A stretch of DNA of 64,000 nucleotides from Romanomermis culicivorax. Its lineage: Eukaryota; Nematoda; Enoplea; Mermithida; Mermithidae. The notes beneath the pieces were generated by a model. It was not told the DNA's origin. It was given only the letters and a program-made list of their open reading frames with translations, and did not search any database. This document shows positions 1-9,530 of the stretch, one piece after another. Where the stretch lies: assembly GCA_963922205.1 (NCBI GenBank), contig CAWUHX010000207.1, positions 186,001 to 250,000 on the forward strand. The letters are read 5' to 3'. The position numbers were made by a program, and so were the translations under genes. Position 1 is the stretch's first letter. The number at the start of each line of letters is the position of its first letter.

Positions 1-1975
1 ATGTCACTCGATGAAAACCTATTGTCAAGCGACATTTTTCTATTCTTGTGAAGAATTGGAAATCGCAATTACTGGAATATGAAAAGGGGAATCCCACTTT
101 TTTATCGTAATAGAATTTTCCTATTGTGATGAAAAAGGTGCCATTGATATTGCTCCCACGCTTCCTTCACTTATTTAATACAATCATTTTTGGACTGAAA
201 ATCCGAACCGAAATTATTGAAAATGTATGTTTATTTGAAACAGGAAAACATCTTGGTGCAGAATTTCTCCAGTGATTCCTGTTCAATAATTAATAACCTT
301 TGAAATGCTAGGAAATATAAATTCATACAGCTTGATTTTGAAAAATCAAACAACACGGTTATTCTTTCCAATACTTTATACTGGATCTGGATTCTACATG
401 GATTCAGTCGGATCTGCTGTTTAGGATCCGACTCGAATGATTGCAGTTTCCTGGATTCAGATATTCCTAGTACTCGGGGAATCGGGACGTTCGGGAAATA
501 GGGACACAATCATAAGGGACGCATCTTTTTTTAGTTGTGATTTGGGGTTATATAATAGAGGAATATTTTTAGGACTTTTTGTGTCTGCTATGGAACAATT
601 TTTCCTATAGCCGGCTGGCAGATTTTCTTTCGCCATCCCAAGTTTTTCTGTTGCCGTAATGTTCGTTATAAACACTGAATCAATCGTGTGTGCGAGTGCA
701 CGCATAACAATGAAGTCTGAAAATAGTTACAAAAATGGTGGCGTCACGATAGATAATGAAAAATTTCGCCTTAGATGCATTTAAGCAGTTATAAAAGTTT
801 TGGTAAATTTCGTTGGACCCTAGGAAAAACAAGAAAATCCAAAATGAAAATTTTATTTTTTTCAGGAATACTTTCAACACTATTGTAAAAGTAGCTGAAA
901 ACCAAGCATAGCATCGATTAAAGAATCCAATAGTCTTTAAAATTTCTGAAAAATTCAATGGTAAAAGAATGCACTACTTTCAGTAATACAGTACAAACTT
1001 TTGGATGCAGTGCTTATTTTAGTGTTTTCTAATTTATGAGCATTCTGTGAAAAGCAGTCTCAATGGAATCGCTAATTGCAGTTCAAAAATTTCAAGTTTT
1101 TGCATCAAAAACAAAACGCAACATTGTGAATACAACAAATGTCATTACTATGAAACTGTTTACCTCTTTCTTTAATATCTATATTTTTTCGTTTCTTTAA
1201 GTTGCAGGACTTTTTGCTCACTTTACATTTGAATTTTAATGTGTTTTTTCCTTTTAATTTGTTTTGATCCCTCATTTTCGTGAACTGCTGATGGAGCACA
1301 ATGAGTTACGGCCGTATTGCCAGGAAATGTTTAAAAAATTCAATGACGTCACCACTATCAAATATCACCGCTGCACAAATAAAAATAAACTGGTTGTCCC
1401 CAATTATTACAGGGACATTTACGATGTAGATTGCCCAATGCCAAAATTAAAGAAAATGTAATTGACGATTCATGTACTTGATAATTTGCTTTTTAATTTT
1501 GCCTCAAAATTATGCTGCACACTTTATTCTTGTTGTGCCCTTATGCTGCACACTTTTTTTCATCATCGATTAAATGCCAGGTACTTTTTCATTATTGTTG
1601 TCCCATCCAGTTTTCATTATCGATTAGATTCACTAACACAGAGCACAATGAAGTCGTCATCATATTTTCAAACAGCACACTTCTGGGCAAAATATGCCTC
1701 TTACACGTATACACAAGGCACACATACACCCACAGGCTGGGCTTTTCCATACCTTGAGATTTTGCCTTTATTTTTCCCTGCATTCTTTTCCTTAAAGGGG
1801 CGGAGTTGACAGGAAAAAATCTGATTTTCAACTTTGAGCCAGAAAAGACAATATAAAAATTTCATCCAATCAAATAGCAGATGATATCAGTCGATTCGTC
1901 AGATCCTCTTCTTTCTAATAGTGTAGCGGAAATTAAATTTGCTCCATCCAATCATGATGGAGACCAGTTTTCCTA
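1..1975. other. gene-poor flank of element A
   Basis: AT-rich sequence with only short open frames in all six frames. None has a motif I recognise, and their composition looks random. A 65-codon frame at 1264-1461 on the plus strand ends in TAA and has a fairly protein-like composition (Cys, Tyr, His, Lys), but it lacks a clear start and a convincing splice acceptor, so I do not call it a gene. I see no RNA gene or mobile element in this stretch. Confidence 0.5.
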
Positions 1976-1979
1976 AGAC

Positions 1980-2996
1980 TGTCAGGGTTATTTTGTATTT
2001 TCGACCCTAGAACGCGAGACCCTGACTAAGAATGGGAACAGATTAGCTCGATTCCCTTCTGGGTTTTCTATTTATTCAGAATTCGATAAAAACGAATAAA
2101 CATACAAAACTATAGAACAACCCAACTTTCTGACAATCCGTTACAAAACTGAAAATATCGACTAACTGTAGCAGGGTCCTTCCCACACTACTGGACTTTG
2201 TGGTTTAGGGTCCTTCCCACTACCACCAAACTCAGGGGTTTGAAGGGTCCTTCCCTTAAACCTCCCAATGCATTTCAATGTGTTTTGGTCCGTGCACCAA
2301 AAACCCAATATGCGATTCTGTGGTTTAGGGTCCTTCCCACTACCACCAAACTCAGGGGTTTGAAGGGTCCTTCCCTTAAACCTCCCAATGCGTTTCAATG
2401 GGTTTTGGTCCGTGCACCAAAAACCCAATATGCGATTCTATGTTTCAATTTGTGCCAAGCACACGACTTTTCTCAATCGCTGTTCCACTTCCTAATGACC
2501 ACTTTCTTGGGTCCTTCCCATGAAAACGATTGTCTACAGTAACCTTTACCGTTAGACTAGGGCGTGGTCAGCATCTATCCCAGAACCTTTCTAGGTAGAT
2601 CGCCCATGCATATGCCTCCATGCAGGCATAAAACGCATTTGCATATTTGCACAACCTTTGTGCAAATTGCATCACCTGTTGCACAACGTGCACATCTCTT
2701 CACATCTGTCCGTTAGTCTTTGTTGAGTGGGTCCATCGTAATGATGGCCCCATAGTGTGCAGGGTCGTTAATAACCATCCCTTGCATATGTTTTTTGGCT
2801 AATTTTTGGATTATCGTCAGAATATTGAGGTCGCCCAGACGAAAATGTACAAAAGAAGACGAGAAAAACAAAACACTTATGAAAATGTTCGTCTGGAAAA
2901 CGTTCCAGAATTGAGAACAAAAACACGAAATAATTACAGTATGCTTACTGAATTTTGCGAAAAAATTATATACAGTAAATCTTACACCTCGTGACA
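1980..2996 (-). repeat. 3' LTR of element A
   Basis: 1017 bp, near identical to the copy at 6996-8012. On the minus strand it begins TGTCACGAGG and ends CCCTGACA, so it has TG...CA ends. It contains two tandem copies of a 120-bp unit and a run of TGCAT/GCAC-rich sequence near 2608-2690. On the element strand it is preceded by a purine tract. Confidence 0.93.
2199..2438. repeat. two tandem 120-bp units inside the LTR
   Basis: Units start at 2199 and 2319 and each begins TGTGGTTTAGGGTCC. They differ at few positions. The short motif GGGTCCTTCCC also recurs within and beside the units, including at 2174-2184 and 2510-2520. Such subrepeats are often LTR enhancer or U3 repeats, but that role is inferred. 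Confidence 0.85.
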
Positions 2997-3010
2997 TTCT
3001 CTTCCTTCTC
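2997..3010 (-). other. polypurine tract of element A
   Basis: On the minus strand the 14 bases just before the 3' LTR are all purines (GAGAAGGAAGAGAA). This is where the plus-strand DNA primer of an LTR element lies. Position and composition fit exactly. Confidence 0.75.
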
Positions 3011-3092
3011 AAAACGAACGCCCTCGTTCGCAATCATTCATCCGATTTCGAAACGAGTACAATTTTTTGATATTTGATGACGGATGGAAATT

Positions 3093-3707
3093 CTACTTGG
3101 AAATGTGACTTTTCTTGATGTTCTGAATTCGGGTCGATCGTTTTTTGTTGCTGTAGTGGTGTTGGATCACACAGGGAACTTTTATTTCGCCCAATTTGAA
3201 ATGACCTTTCTCGTGGTTCCAACCCCACTTTGGAAAGAGGGTCAGAAGGTCCATCCCTAATAGGAGTTCTGAGTTACAGTTCTTTGGTACATGCGCCAAT
3301 AAAGATAATTGAATTCCGCAGAATTCTATTGTTATTCGAACTGAACCCAATAACTGTATACTATGATTATCGAGAGTTAAAGGGGTTCTACCATCAGGGG
3401 GTCTCAAACAAAGTTCAAGACCTTCCACGACTTTTGGGTTTATTAATGTAATCGTAGACCCGCAATCGATCATTGCTGTAACATCAATTTTTCTATTCAG
3501 CGTAACTTTGATCAAGGGTATCTTCCCTTTTTCTCCTACAATGCAGTTGATGAGTTCCAATTTAGGGGCAGATGGAGCCCGCTGATTAGGTACCATGACA
3601 TAACCATTTCGAATTTGATTACCTCTCAAACTTACGAGGTCGACTAGGGCCTGACCGAATGAGGGGGCCACTGGCGGCAATACAGGGTGTATGTTGTGAC
3701 GATTTTG
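3093..3707 (-). pseudogene. retroviral-type aspartic protease, downstream of env
   Basis: The frame continues directly from the env-like gene after the TGA at 3708-3710. It has the retropepsin layout: a hydrophobic strand ending in the catalytic triad region read as MIDCGSTITLI, about 60 residues to a second conserved block (LLLGMDLLTLF), then a short basic tail. The usual triad is D-T/S-G; here it is D-C-G, which may reduce activity. In related elements the protease lies between gag and RT. Here it comes after env and is followed at once by the 3' LTR, with no RT. It has no ATG of its own near the start, so expression would need readthrough or reflects rearrangement. Confidence 0.75.
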
Positions 3708-4571
3708 TCATACTGGCAGCTCATATGCCAGATTTCTTGGTCGTTTTGGGAAATTACACCCATGGAGTAAGTAGAAGCAATACAAAGCACCTACGATTAA
3801 CACCAACATGACTGCTAAGTTTATAAGCATTTGTAGGGGTCCCTTGAGCAGATTGTTTAGACCATCTGTCAAGCTGTTATGGGACCCAACAATGACATGT
3901 TCTAGGGCAAGCCCAGCACCGTTCAGTGTACTTCCGAGGGCTTTCCCGCTACCAGACAACACTTCGTACACTGAGCTGGAGTGCAGTGATATTTCTGATG
4001 TGTAATTCACTAGTCTTTTCACAACCAGTTCTAAATCATGCGTCTTGAACATGAACTCTTTCAAATAATTGAGATTCGTGGAAACGGCCACTATTTTATC
4101 ATGAAAAATGGTTGGCGTGTTGAAGTGGAAAACGGAAAAATTGCCATTCCACAAAATTTCCAGGGGAACTCTGCTTACATGAGCTTTTCCAGTCATGCTG
4201 ACCCAGGTATCATTAACTTTGAACAGTGGGATATGCCTATGATTACAGTCAACTTTTTGGCTCGATGTAGCAAGATCCACACCACCAGCGGTCACAAACA
4301 TAAGCTCCTTATCGATTCTTACTGGTAGGTCCCGAAAACAAGTAGTTCCCACTTGATAATCCTTGTATACTACTGTAGCATTCACTTGACGGCAGGACCA
4401 GATCGTAACAGCTTCTCCAGTGAATTCGGCAACAATGTCTGTTCTTTGGAGGAAAGCACGGGCACCGAGGGTCGCATCGAGACGTAGCAGTTGCCAAATG
4501 AGATCCAAATGACGTTGGGCTTGACAGCAAAGTTCACTCCACACATTCCAAAAATTTTGCAGTCCAAATCG
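3708..4571 (-). pseudogene. envelope-like glycoprotein, C-terminal half
   Basis: Same frame as the N-terminal half, separated from it by a TGA at 4572-4574. It has several Cys residues, possible N-glycosylation sites, a C-F-x-D-L-P-V block followed by a D-C-N block, a strongly hydrophobic membrane segment close to the C-terminus (LAVMLVLIVGALYCFYLL) and a short basic tail ending at the TGA at 3708. This is the layout of a class of viral fusion glycoproteins with a stem and one C-terminal anchor. The spacing of the D-L-P-V and D-C-N blocks resembles glycoproteins of jingchuvirus/mivirus type that arthropod retroelements have captured. That assignment is from memory of the pattern and is uncertain; a transmembrane surface protein is secure. 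Confidence 0.6.
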
Positions 4572-5978
4572 TCAAATTTTCTCGATCAAATAGTTCAATT
4601 TTCCGTTTATGGGGTCAGATTCGTCATAATCTAACCCACTTGCAGTTCCATTGATGATGATTGGGTCTAACTCGATTTTTCGATCTATCATTTGATCGAT
4701 TTTAATTACTATGCCCTGTTCAGTCTGAATCGAATTTGTGATTTCAGGGCAGTTTGGATGCCCATATGATCGATTTTTAAGGGAAAATGCAGCTTGCAAA
4801 TCCTCTGTTAGTGCATGAGAGTTGGTGAGATCGATTCGATATGAATTCTTGAATTCTAAAGGGCATATTTTTTCAAGAGGTTTTTCTTCCCACATTATGA
4901 CTCCATCAGGGGTTGCACATTGACCCGCATTAGCTTTACAACCTCCCAGGTCTCCAAGGGTGCTGATAATGCTGATTCCGTCCCAAGAGGCAACTTGGCC
5001 TTCTTCAATGATGAGATTTTCCACTTCTTGACAGTTGTCAAAACAGCACCACTTGTATTCAATGGCAAGTTTGTTGTTCGTAGACCACAAGCCATTTTCC
5101 ATCTGGTTCAGGGTCTGACCTTTGTAGTTTTTGGTCTCCCAGAACTTTGAGCATCCGAATGGTGTTAGATTTTCGATTTTTGTTTGGTCAAAAACGATGC
5201 TTTTCGAGCCGAAAAAGCTAGTCTGGGTACATATTTTCCTCTTTCGGATAGTGCATTTGTACCCATGCCTAGTTTTAGGCGAACTTCTAGGGGTATGCAC
5301 ATGTCCGATGACCGTCAATGGAGTTCCTGAAACTGGGGGCTGCACACAAGATACGGATTTAGGAATTTCAATTGCATGCCCACTAAGTGAAGTACCACAC
5401 ATTTGATACATTTGGGCATTTGATCCGCACAAAAAGCCCAAAATTGTGATCAAGCATAACATGATGGTATTGCTAGAAACAAACCCACAGACGCAGGAAT
5501 GGTGTTTACTTGCCTCTGATCGCATTCCAGGGTCCTCACCATCGATGTCCAACTGACAACTACCCAAATTTTCAGCTATATTGTTTTGACGAGGGCTCTG
5601 TCTATTTTCCTGAGGGCAGTCCCGACTGAGGTGTCCTTGTCGCTTACATTTATGACACTGCGTGTCTTTCAGTCTGCAGTTGTCACTTTTGTGGCCACTT
5701 CGTTTACAGTGGGTGCATTTTACCCGACATTCTCTTTCGACGTGATTTTGCCGACCACATATGGAACAGGGTGGCTTGCTACGACAATCTTTGGTGTAGT
5801 GACCAATTTTACCACACTGAAAACATGTTTTGGGCTTCGAGTTGATGCCCATTTCTTTCTGACCTAGCTGAATGGTCAACTTTTTGATTGCATCATTCAA
5901 TTTTTCAATTTGAATGTTCATACCAGGACCATTCGACTTAGGGGGCTGATGAGCAAAAACCTGTTCAGTCTGCCCACC
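4572..5978 (-). pseudogene. nucleocapsid zinc knuckles fused in frame to env-like N-terminus
   Basis: The frame follows the gag stop at 5979. It first encodes five CCHC-type zinc knuckles (spanning about 5840-5600; for example CFQCGKIGHYTKDC and CHKCKRQGHLSRDC), typical of retroviral nucleocapsid that binds genomic RNA. About 45 codons later a signal-peptide-like segment appears (IMLCLITILGFLCGSNAQ), followed by a Cys-rich ectodomain. Nucleocapsid is therefore joined directly to env with protease, RT, RNase H and integrase missing between them. Either a deletion or reverse transcription of a rearranged RNA made the junction near 5580-5480. The frame is cut by TGA at 4572. Confidence 0.7.
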
Positions 5979-6710
5979 CTACTTAGCTGCTGTGCAGGGG
6001 ATGATGTTGGATTCATCCCGCAGAATCTCTTGTTCCACGAAAGTAGCTTCATCAATTAAGCTTTTCAAATCAGGAAACCGTTTAAATTTAAGGGCTCTTC
6101 TAACGTCAGTTTGAAGCCCTTCCAAAAATACTGATTCCAAAAAGGTATTTCCAGCATTCGAATATAAATTAGGGTAGGCTAACCTTCCCAATTTTTCCAA
6201 TTCGTTGAAATAGGTAGTGACTGTTTCAGTCCGTTTCTGCTTACGATCTTTCAAAATTTGTCGATGATGCAGGGAATCCCGCTGGCTGGGGAAAGCCAAC
6301 AGCATAGCTTGTAAAAGTTGTGCGTAGGTTGTAGGTGGATCGTCTGAATTCAAAATATTTTCGAATTTTGTAAGGGCATCGCCCTTCAGATGAAATTCCA
6401 AGAAAATCTGCTTGAGGGCATCATCGTCATTTCTGATGCCCTTCAAAATCATTTGCTTTTCTAATTTCTCAGCCCATTCGGTGAAATTTTCATAGGGCAA
6501 GCCGGAAAAGACCGAGAAATCCGAGGTTCTGGTCAAAAGATCACCTCGTAGATTGTTGACACGGATGTCATCGATTCGCGATTCAGCGTTTTCAACTTTC
6601 GGGGTTAGCTGGGTTTCTAGATTTCGCAGTCGACCATCCAGAACCACTGCTAACACATCTTGGACGACGGTTCCTAACAAGTCTTCATTTCCGAGCATTC
6701 TTTTGTTCAA
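5979..6710 (-). CDS. gag: gag capsid-like protein of element A
   Basis: A 243-codon frame beginning with ATG at 6710 and ending in TAG at 5979-5981. The middle (SGLPYENFTEWAEKLEKQMI, then a QRDSLHHRQIL region and a YFNELEKLGRLAYP region) matches the pattern of the Ty3/Gypsy-type retrotransposon gag domain, which forms the capsid. The N-terminus is predicted helical. The TAG separates capsid from the zinc knuckles, with the same frame continuing for about 19 codons before the next ATG at 5921. It could be a natural readthrough stop or a CAG-to-TAG mutation. Confidence 0.75.
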   Translation of the reverse strand: MNKRMLGNEDLLGTVVQDVLAVVLDGRLRNLETQLTPKVENAESRIDDIRVNNLRGDLLTRTSDFSVFSGLPYENFTEWAEKLEKQMILKGIRNDDDALKQIFLEFHLKGDALTKFENILNSDDPPTTYAQLLQAMLLAFPSQRDSLHHRQILKDRKQKRTETVTTYFNELEKLGRLAYPNLYSNAGNTFLESVFLEGLQTDVRRALKFKRFPDLKSLIDEATFVEQEILRDESNIIPCTAAK

Positions 6711-6995
6711 AATGCTATTTTTAGCTTCAAGTTCAGCCCTTTTAAAACTTTCACTCAGGGTTTCTTTTCGAGTACCCAGATTTGTGGCTACAAAGACAGA
6801 TCGGCTCTTTGAAGAAATTTTCGATTAGGAAAAATCGGATTTTCCACGCACACAAATGATATTCAAAATCGACGAGGGAGCCTTAGATTAAAAAACGACG
6901 ACGAATCAAAATTTCACGAAAATTACGATAGGGCACGAAAACTTTTGGATAAGGCTGAAAAGTTGCCCCTGTTATTAGGTCACCAAGTTTCTTTA
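6711..6995 (-). other. 5' leader of element A
   Basis: Lies between the 5' LTR and the gag ATG on the minus strand. About 10 bases after the LTR end the sequence reads TTGGTGACC, so a TGG-containing tRNA primer site could start near 6984, but I cannot name the tRNA. No open frame is present. Confidence 0.45.
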
Positions 6996-8012
6996 TGTCA
7001 GGGTTATTTTGTATTTTCGACCCTAGAACGCGAGACCCTGACTAAGAATGGGAACAGATTAGCTCGATTCCCTTCTGGGTTTTCTATTTATTCAGAATTC
7101 GATAAAAACGAATAAATATACAAAACTATAGAACAACCCAACTTTCTGACGATCCGTTACAAAACTGAAAATATCGACTAACTGTAGCAGGGTCCTTCCC
7201 ACACTACTGGACTTTGTGGTTTAGGGTCCTTCCCACTACCACCAAACTCAGGGGTTTGAAGGGTCCTTCCCTTGAACCTCCCAATGCGTTTCAATGGGTT
7301 TTGGTCCGTGCACCAGAAACCCAATATGCGATTCTGTGGTTTAGGGTCCTTCCCACTACCACCAAACTCAGGGGTTTGAAGGGTCCTTCCCTTAAACCTC
7401 CCAATGTGTTTCAATGGGTTTTGGTCCGTGCACCAAAAACCCAATATGCAATTCTATGTTTCAATTTGTGCCAAGCACACGACTTTTCTCAATCGCTGTT
7501 CCACTTCCTAATGACCACTTTCTTGGGTCCTTCCCATGAAAACGATTGTCTACAGTAACCTTTACCGTTAGACTAGGGCGTGGTCAGCATCTATCCCAGA
7601 ACCTTTCTAGGTAGATCGCCCATGCATATGCCTCCGTGCAGGCATAAAACGCATTTGCATATTTGCACAACCTTTGTGCAAATTGTATCACCTGTTGCAC
7701 AACGTGCACATCTCTTCACATCTATCCGTTAGTCTTTGTTGAGTGGGTCCATCGTAATGATGGCCCCATAGTGTGCAGGGTCGTTAATAACCATCCCTTG
7801 CATATGTTTTTTGGTTAATTTTTGGATTATCGTCAGAATATTGAGGTCGCCCAGACGAAAATGTACAGAAGAAGACGAGAAAAACAAAACACTTATGAAA
7901 ATGTTCGTCTGGAAAACGTTCCAGAATTGAGAACAAAAACACGAAATAATTACAGTATGCTTACTGAATTTTGCGAAAAAATTATATACCGTAAATCTTA
8001 CACCTCGTGACA
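6996..8012 (-). repeat. 5' LTR of element A
   Basis: 1017 bp, paired with 1980-2996. On the minus strand it should hold the promoter and start of the element RNA. Differences from the other LTR are scattered single bases, mostly transitions. Confidence 0.93.
7215..7454. repeat. two tandem 120-bp units inside the LTR
   Basis: Same arrangement as at 2199-2438, with units starting at 7215 and 7335. Because both LTRs carry two units, the duplication is older than this insertion. Confidence 0.85.
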
Positions 8013-8299
8013 AGACCACCTCCAAACTTTTTCAAAATTTGTGCAGTAAATTTTCTAAAGTAAGGCCGACAAAACTGCAAAATGACAATATAAAAATTTC
8101 AAAAAAGTTGAACAAACATTATATATTCTTAATGCTGAATAATTGAGCTATTCAAATCTGCTGCGGAAAATTTTCTAGCACGCATGTATAAAAAGTTTTG
8201 CCTGAAAACATGGGAAAAAACGTCAATTTTTCATGTTTTTTCGTAATTGGGAAAAAGTGCCACTGGAACGTTTAGTTCAATATGCCGGTTCTCATGTGG

Positions 8300-8433
8300 A
8301 AAAAATCTTAGAGGAAAAAAACGGTGATGCACACAGTATATCCGCGTAAGATCAACATTTTCTGGGGCTATTCAGCGAAAAAATCTCGTCCGCCCCCCCC
8401 CCCCATGAAAAAATCCTGCGCACGGCCCTGATA
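8300..8433. repeat. dispersed repeat, copy 1 of 2
   Basis: The segment from GTTCTCATGTGGAAAAAATC through a run of 14 C to ATGAAAAAATCCTG recurs in the same orientation at 53821-53965 with few differences. The poly-C run followed by CATGAAAAAATCCTGC-CACGGCCCTG is the most conserved part. The family is unknown to me and has no coding capacity. Confidence 0.75.
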
Positions 8434-8454
8434 CGAGATTAATAAAAAAATCGC

Positions 8455-8837
8455 CCCTTGGGAAGAAAAACATTATGTTCTTAAAATTCTGCCTCTTCAT
8501 GTTCTCCTTTCCTTTTCCCCGCTTCTGCGTTGGGTCTTCTGTGCGCATATGGTTACCCAAGCTGTGGCATACTTTCCTGCTATGAGTTGAGACATGTGAG
8601 GTCTGTTGACGTGGATCAGGAGTGGTACTTGGTTTCAAACTCGTAGTTGATAGTGTAATGGGATTAATAATACTAAAGCCACATTCAGCATCAGGACTTT
8701 CAATTGGAAGCACTGTTCCAAGCCTAATCAGTGATGGGATAAGCCCATACTGCTGAAGATGCTGGTTGAAACAATGTTTCCAAACGTATGTTGTGCCCGA
8801 TTCTTGAAATGTGCAGGAATCAGTTGGCACAACAGTC
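8455..8837 (-). pseudogene. decayed hAT-like transposase C-terminal fragment
   Basis: A minus-strand open frame of about 125 codons that follows a good 3' splice site (CACTTTCAG at 8838-8846). It contains LGTVLPIESPDAECGFSIIN, which fits the hAT dimerisation signature (Leu-rich stretch, Pro, Ser, a CERGFS-like block) best known from ZMYM/KIAA1586-type hAT derivatives. The region after it is Lys/Arg-rich and not recognisable. Weak similarity only; a host exon derived from a transposon is an alternative. Confidence 0.35.
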
Positions 8838-8989
8838 CTGAAAGTGTGACTATTCTGTACGTATAATTAGTGCATTAAAGTTGCATGATTGGGAGCTGGA
8901 AAATGGAGTTGAAATAGTAAATGTTTTTTGACTGTAAAAAGCATAAAGTAGATGCATTAATCAGTTTTGTAAGTTCGAGAAAGTACAAC

Positions 8990-9115
8990 CCCCCTCCTTA
9001 GCAAGAAGCTGAGAGCAAAAAAAAAAGTCACGGCATAATTCACCCTTAAAATTTAAGATTTTACCCCTACCTAAATTTTCGACCTTGGGGACCTCTGCTT
9101 AAGTCCTTTATGATG
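8990..9115. repeat. fragment of dispersed repeat family with ACCTTGGGGACCTCTGC
   Basis: The part ending CCTTGGGGACCTCTGC with TTTACCCCTACCTAAAT before it matches 59690-59745 in the same orientation and 52497-52560 in reverse. It is a partial copy of that family. Confidence 0.6.
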
Positions 9116-9117
9116 TC

Positions 9118-9530
9118 AAGTGAGAGCCCAAAAAAGATATTAATCTCTCTAGCACTAAGCGCCAGAAAAATTTTTCGGGTATTGACATTCTGCGATGTTG
9201 GAAAATCAATTTTCCGAACATTTATTTCAAGAATTAGATTTGGATTTTGTGTTCAAAAGTTGTAATTTCTAGAATTTTATTATGAAAAATTTCAAATCCA
9301 GTAATTTATTCGTAAACTCTCATGAACTTGACTGAAAAGAAATGAGTAAGAAGAGTACCGAAAACTACTTCCATGAAGCTTCTGGATTGATTTCACATTA
9401 AGAAAGGAATAGTCGCTTCTAGAAGTTTACAGACTTGACATATTAATCTTTGTCAAAAAATGTGTCAGGGAAAAAATGTGAATCTTCATTAAATTTCAAG
9501 ATGAAATATTGAAGATTACCAATTGAATCA
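9118..9530. repeat. dispersed repeat family R2, plus orientation
   Basis: Begins in AGTGAGAGCCCAAAAAAGAT, contains GGAAAATCAATTTTCCGAACA and TTCATGAACTTG-type sequence, and ends AATCTTCATTAAATTTCAAGATG. Related copies lie at 49425-49900 and 51500-51860 (same orientation) and at 50270-50760 and 60320-60660 (opposite). Noncoding, likely a MITE or a nonautonomous relict. Confidence 0.75.

Larger units (their letters stand above)
1980..8012 (-). mobile_element. Element A: LTR retroelement with gag, env-like and protease, lacking RT and integrase
   Basis: Two 1017-bp direct repeats (1980-2996 and 6996-8012) both begin TGTCAGGG and end GTGACA on the plus strand. They are flanked by the 4-bp duplication AGAC at 1976-1979 and 8013-8016, so this is one complete insertion. 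Transcription is on the minus strand: the right repeat is the 5' LTR. The internal part (2997-6995, 3999 bp) holds one minus-strand reading frame from 6710 to 3093, read as gag, zinc knuckles, envelope-like protein and aspartic protease and broken by stops at 5979, 4572 and 3708. No RT, RNase H or integrase motif is present, so the copy must rely on enzymes from elsewhere. The LTRs differ at roughly a dozen positions by eye, so the insertion is fairly young. Confidence 0.9.

Noticed and set aside
1264-1461. 65-codon open frame with protein-like composition
   Set aside because: No ATG-led start with support, no AG acceptor upstream in the pyrimidine tract, no recognised motif.
2198-2542. 114-codon open frames on both strands of the LTR (also 7214-7558)
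   Set aside because: They are open because of the 120-bp repeat whose length is a multiple of three; no coding signature.
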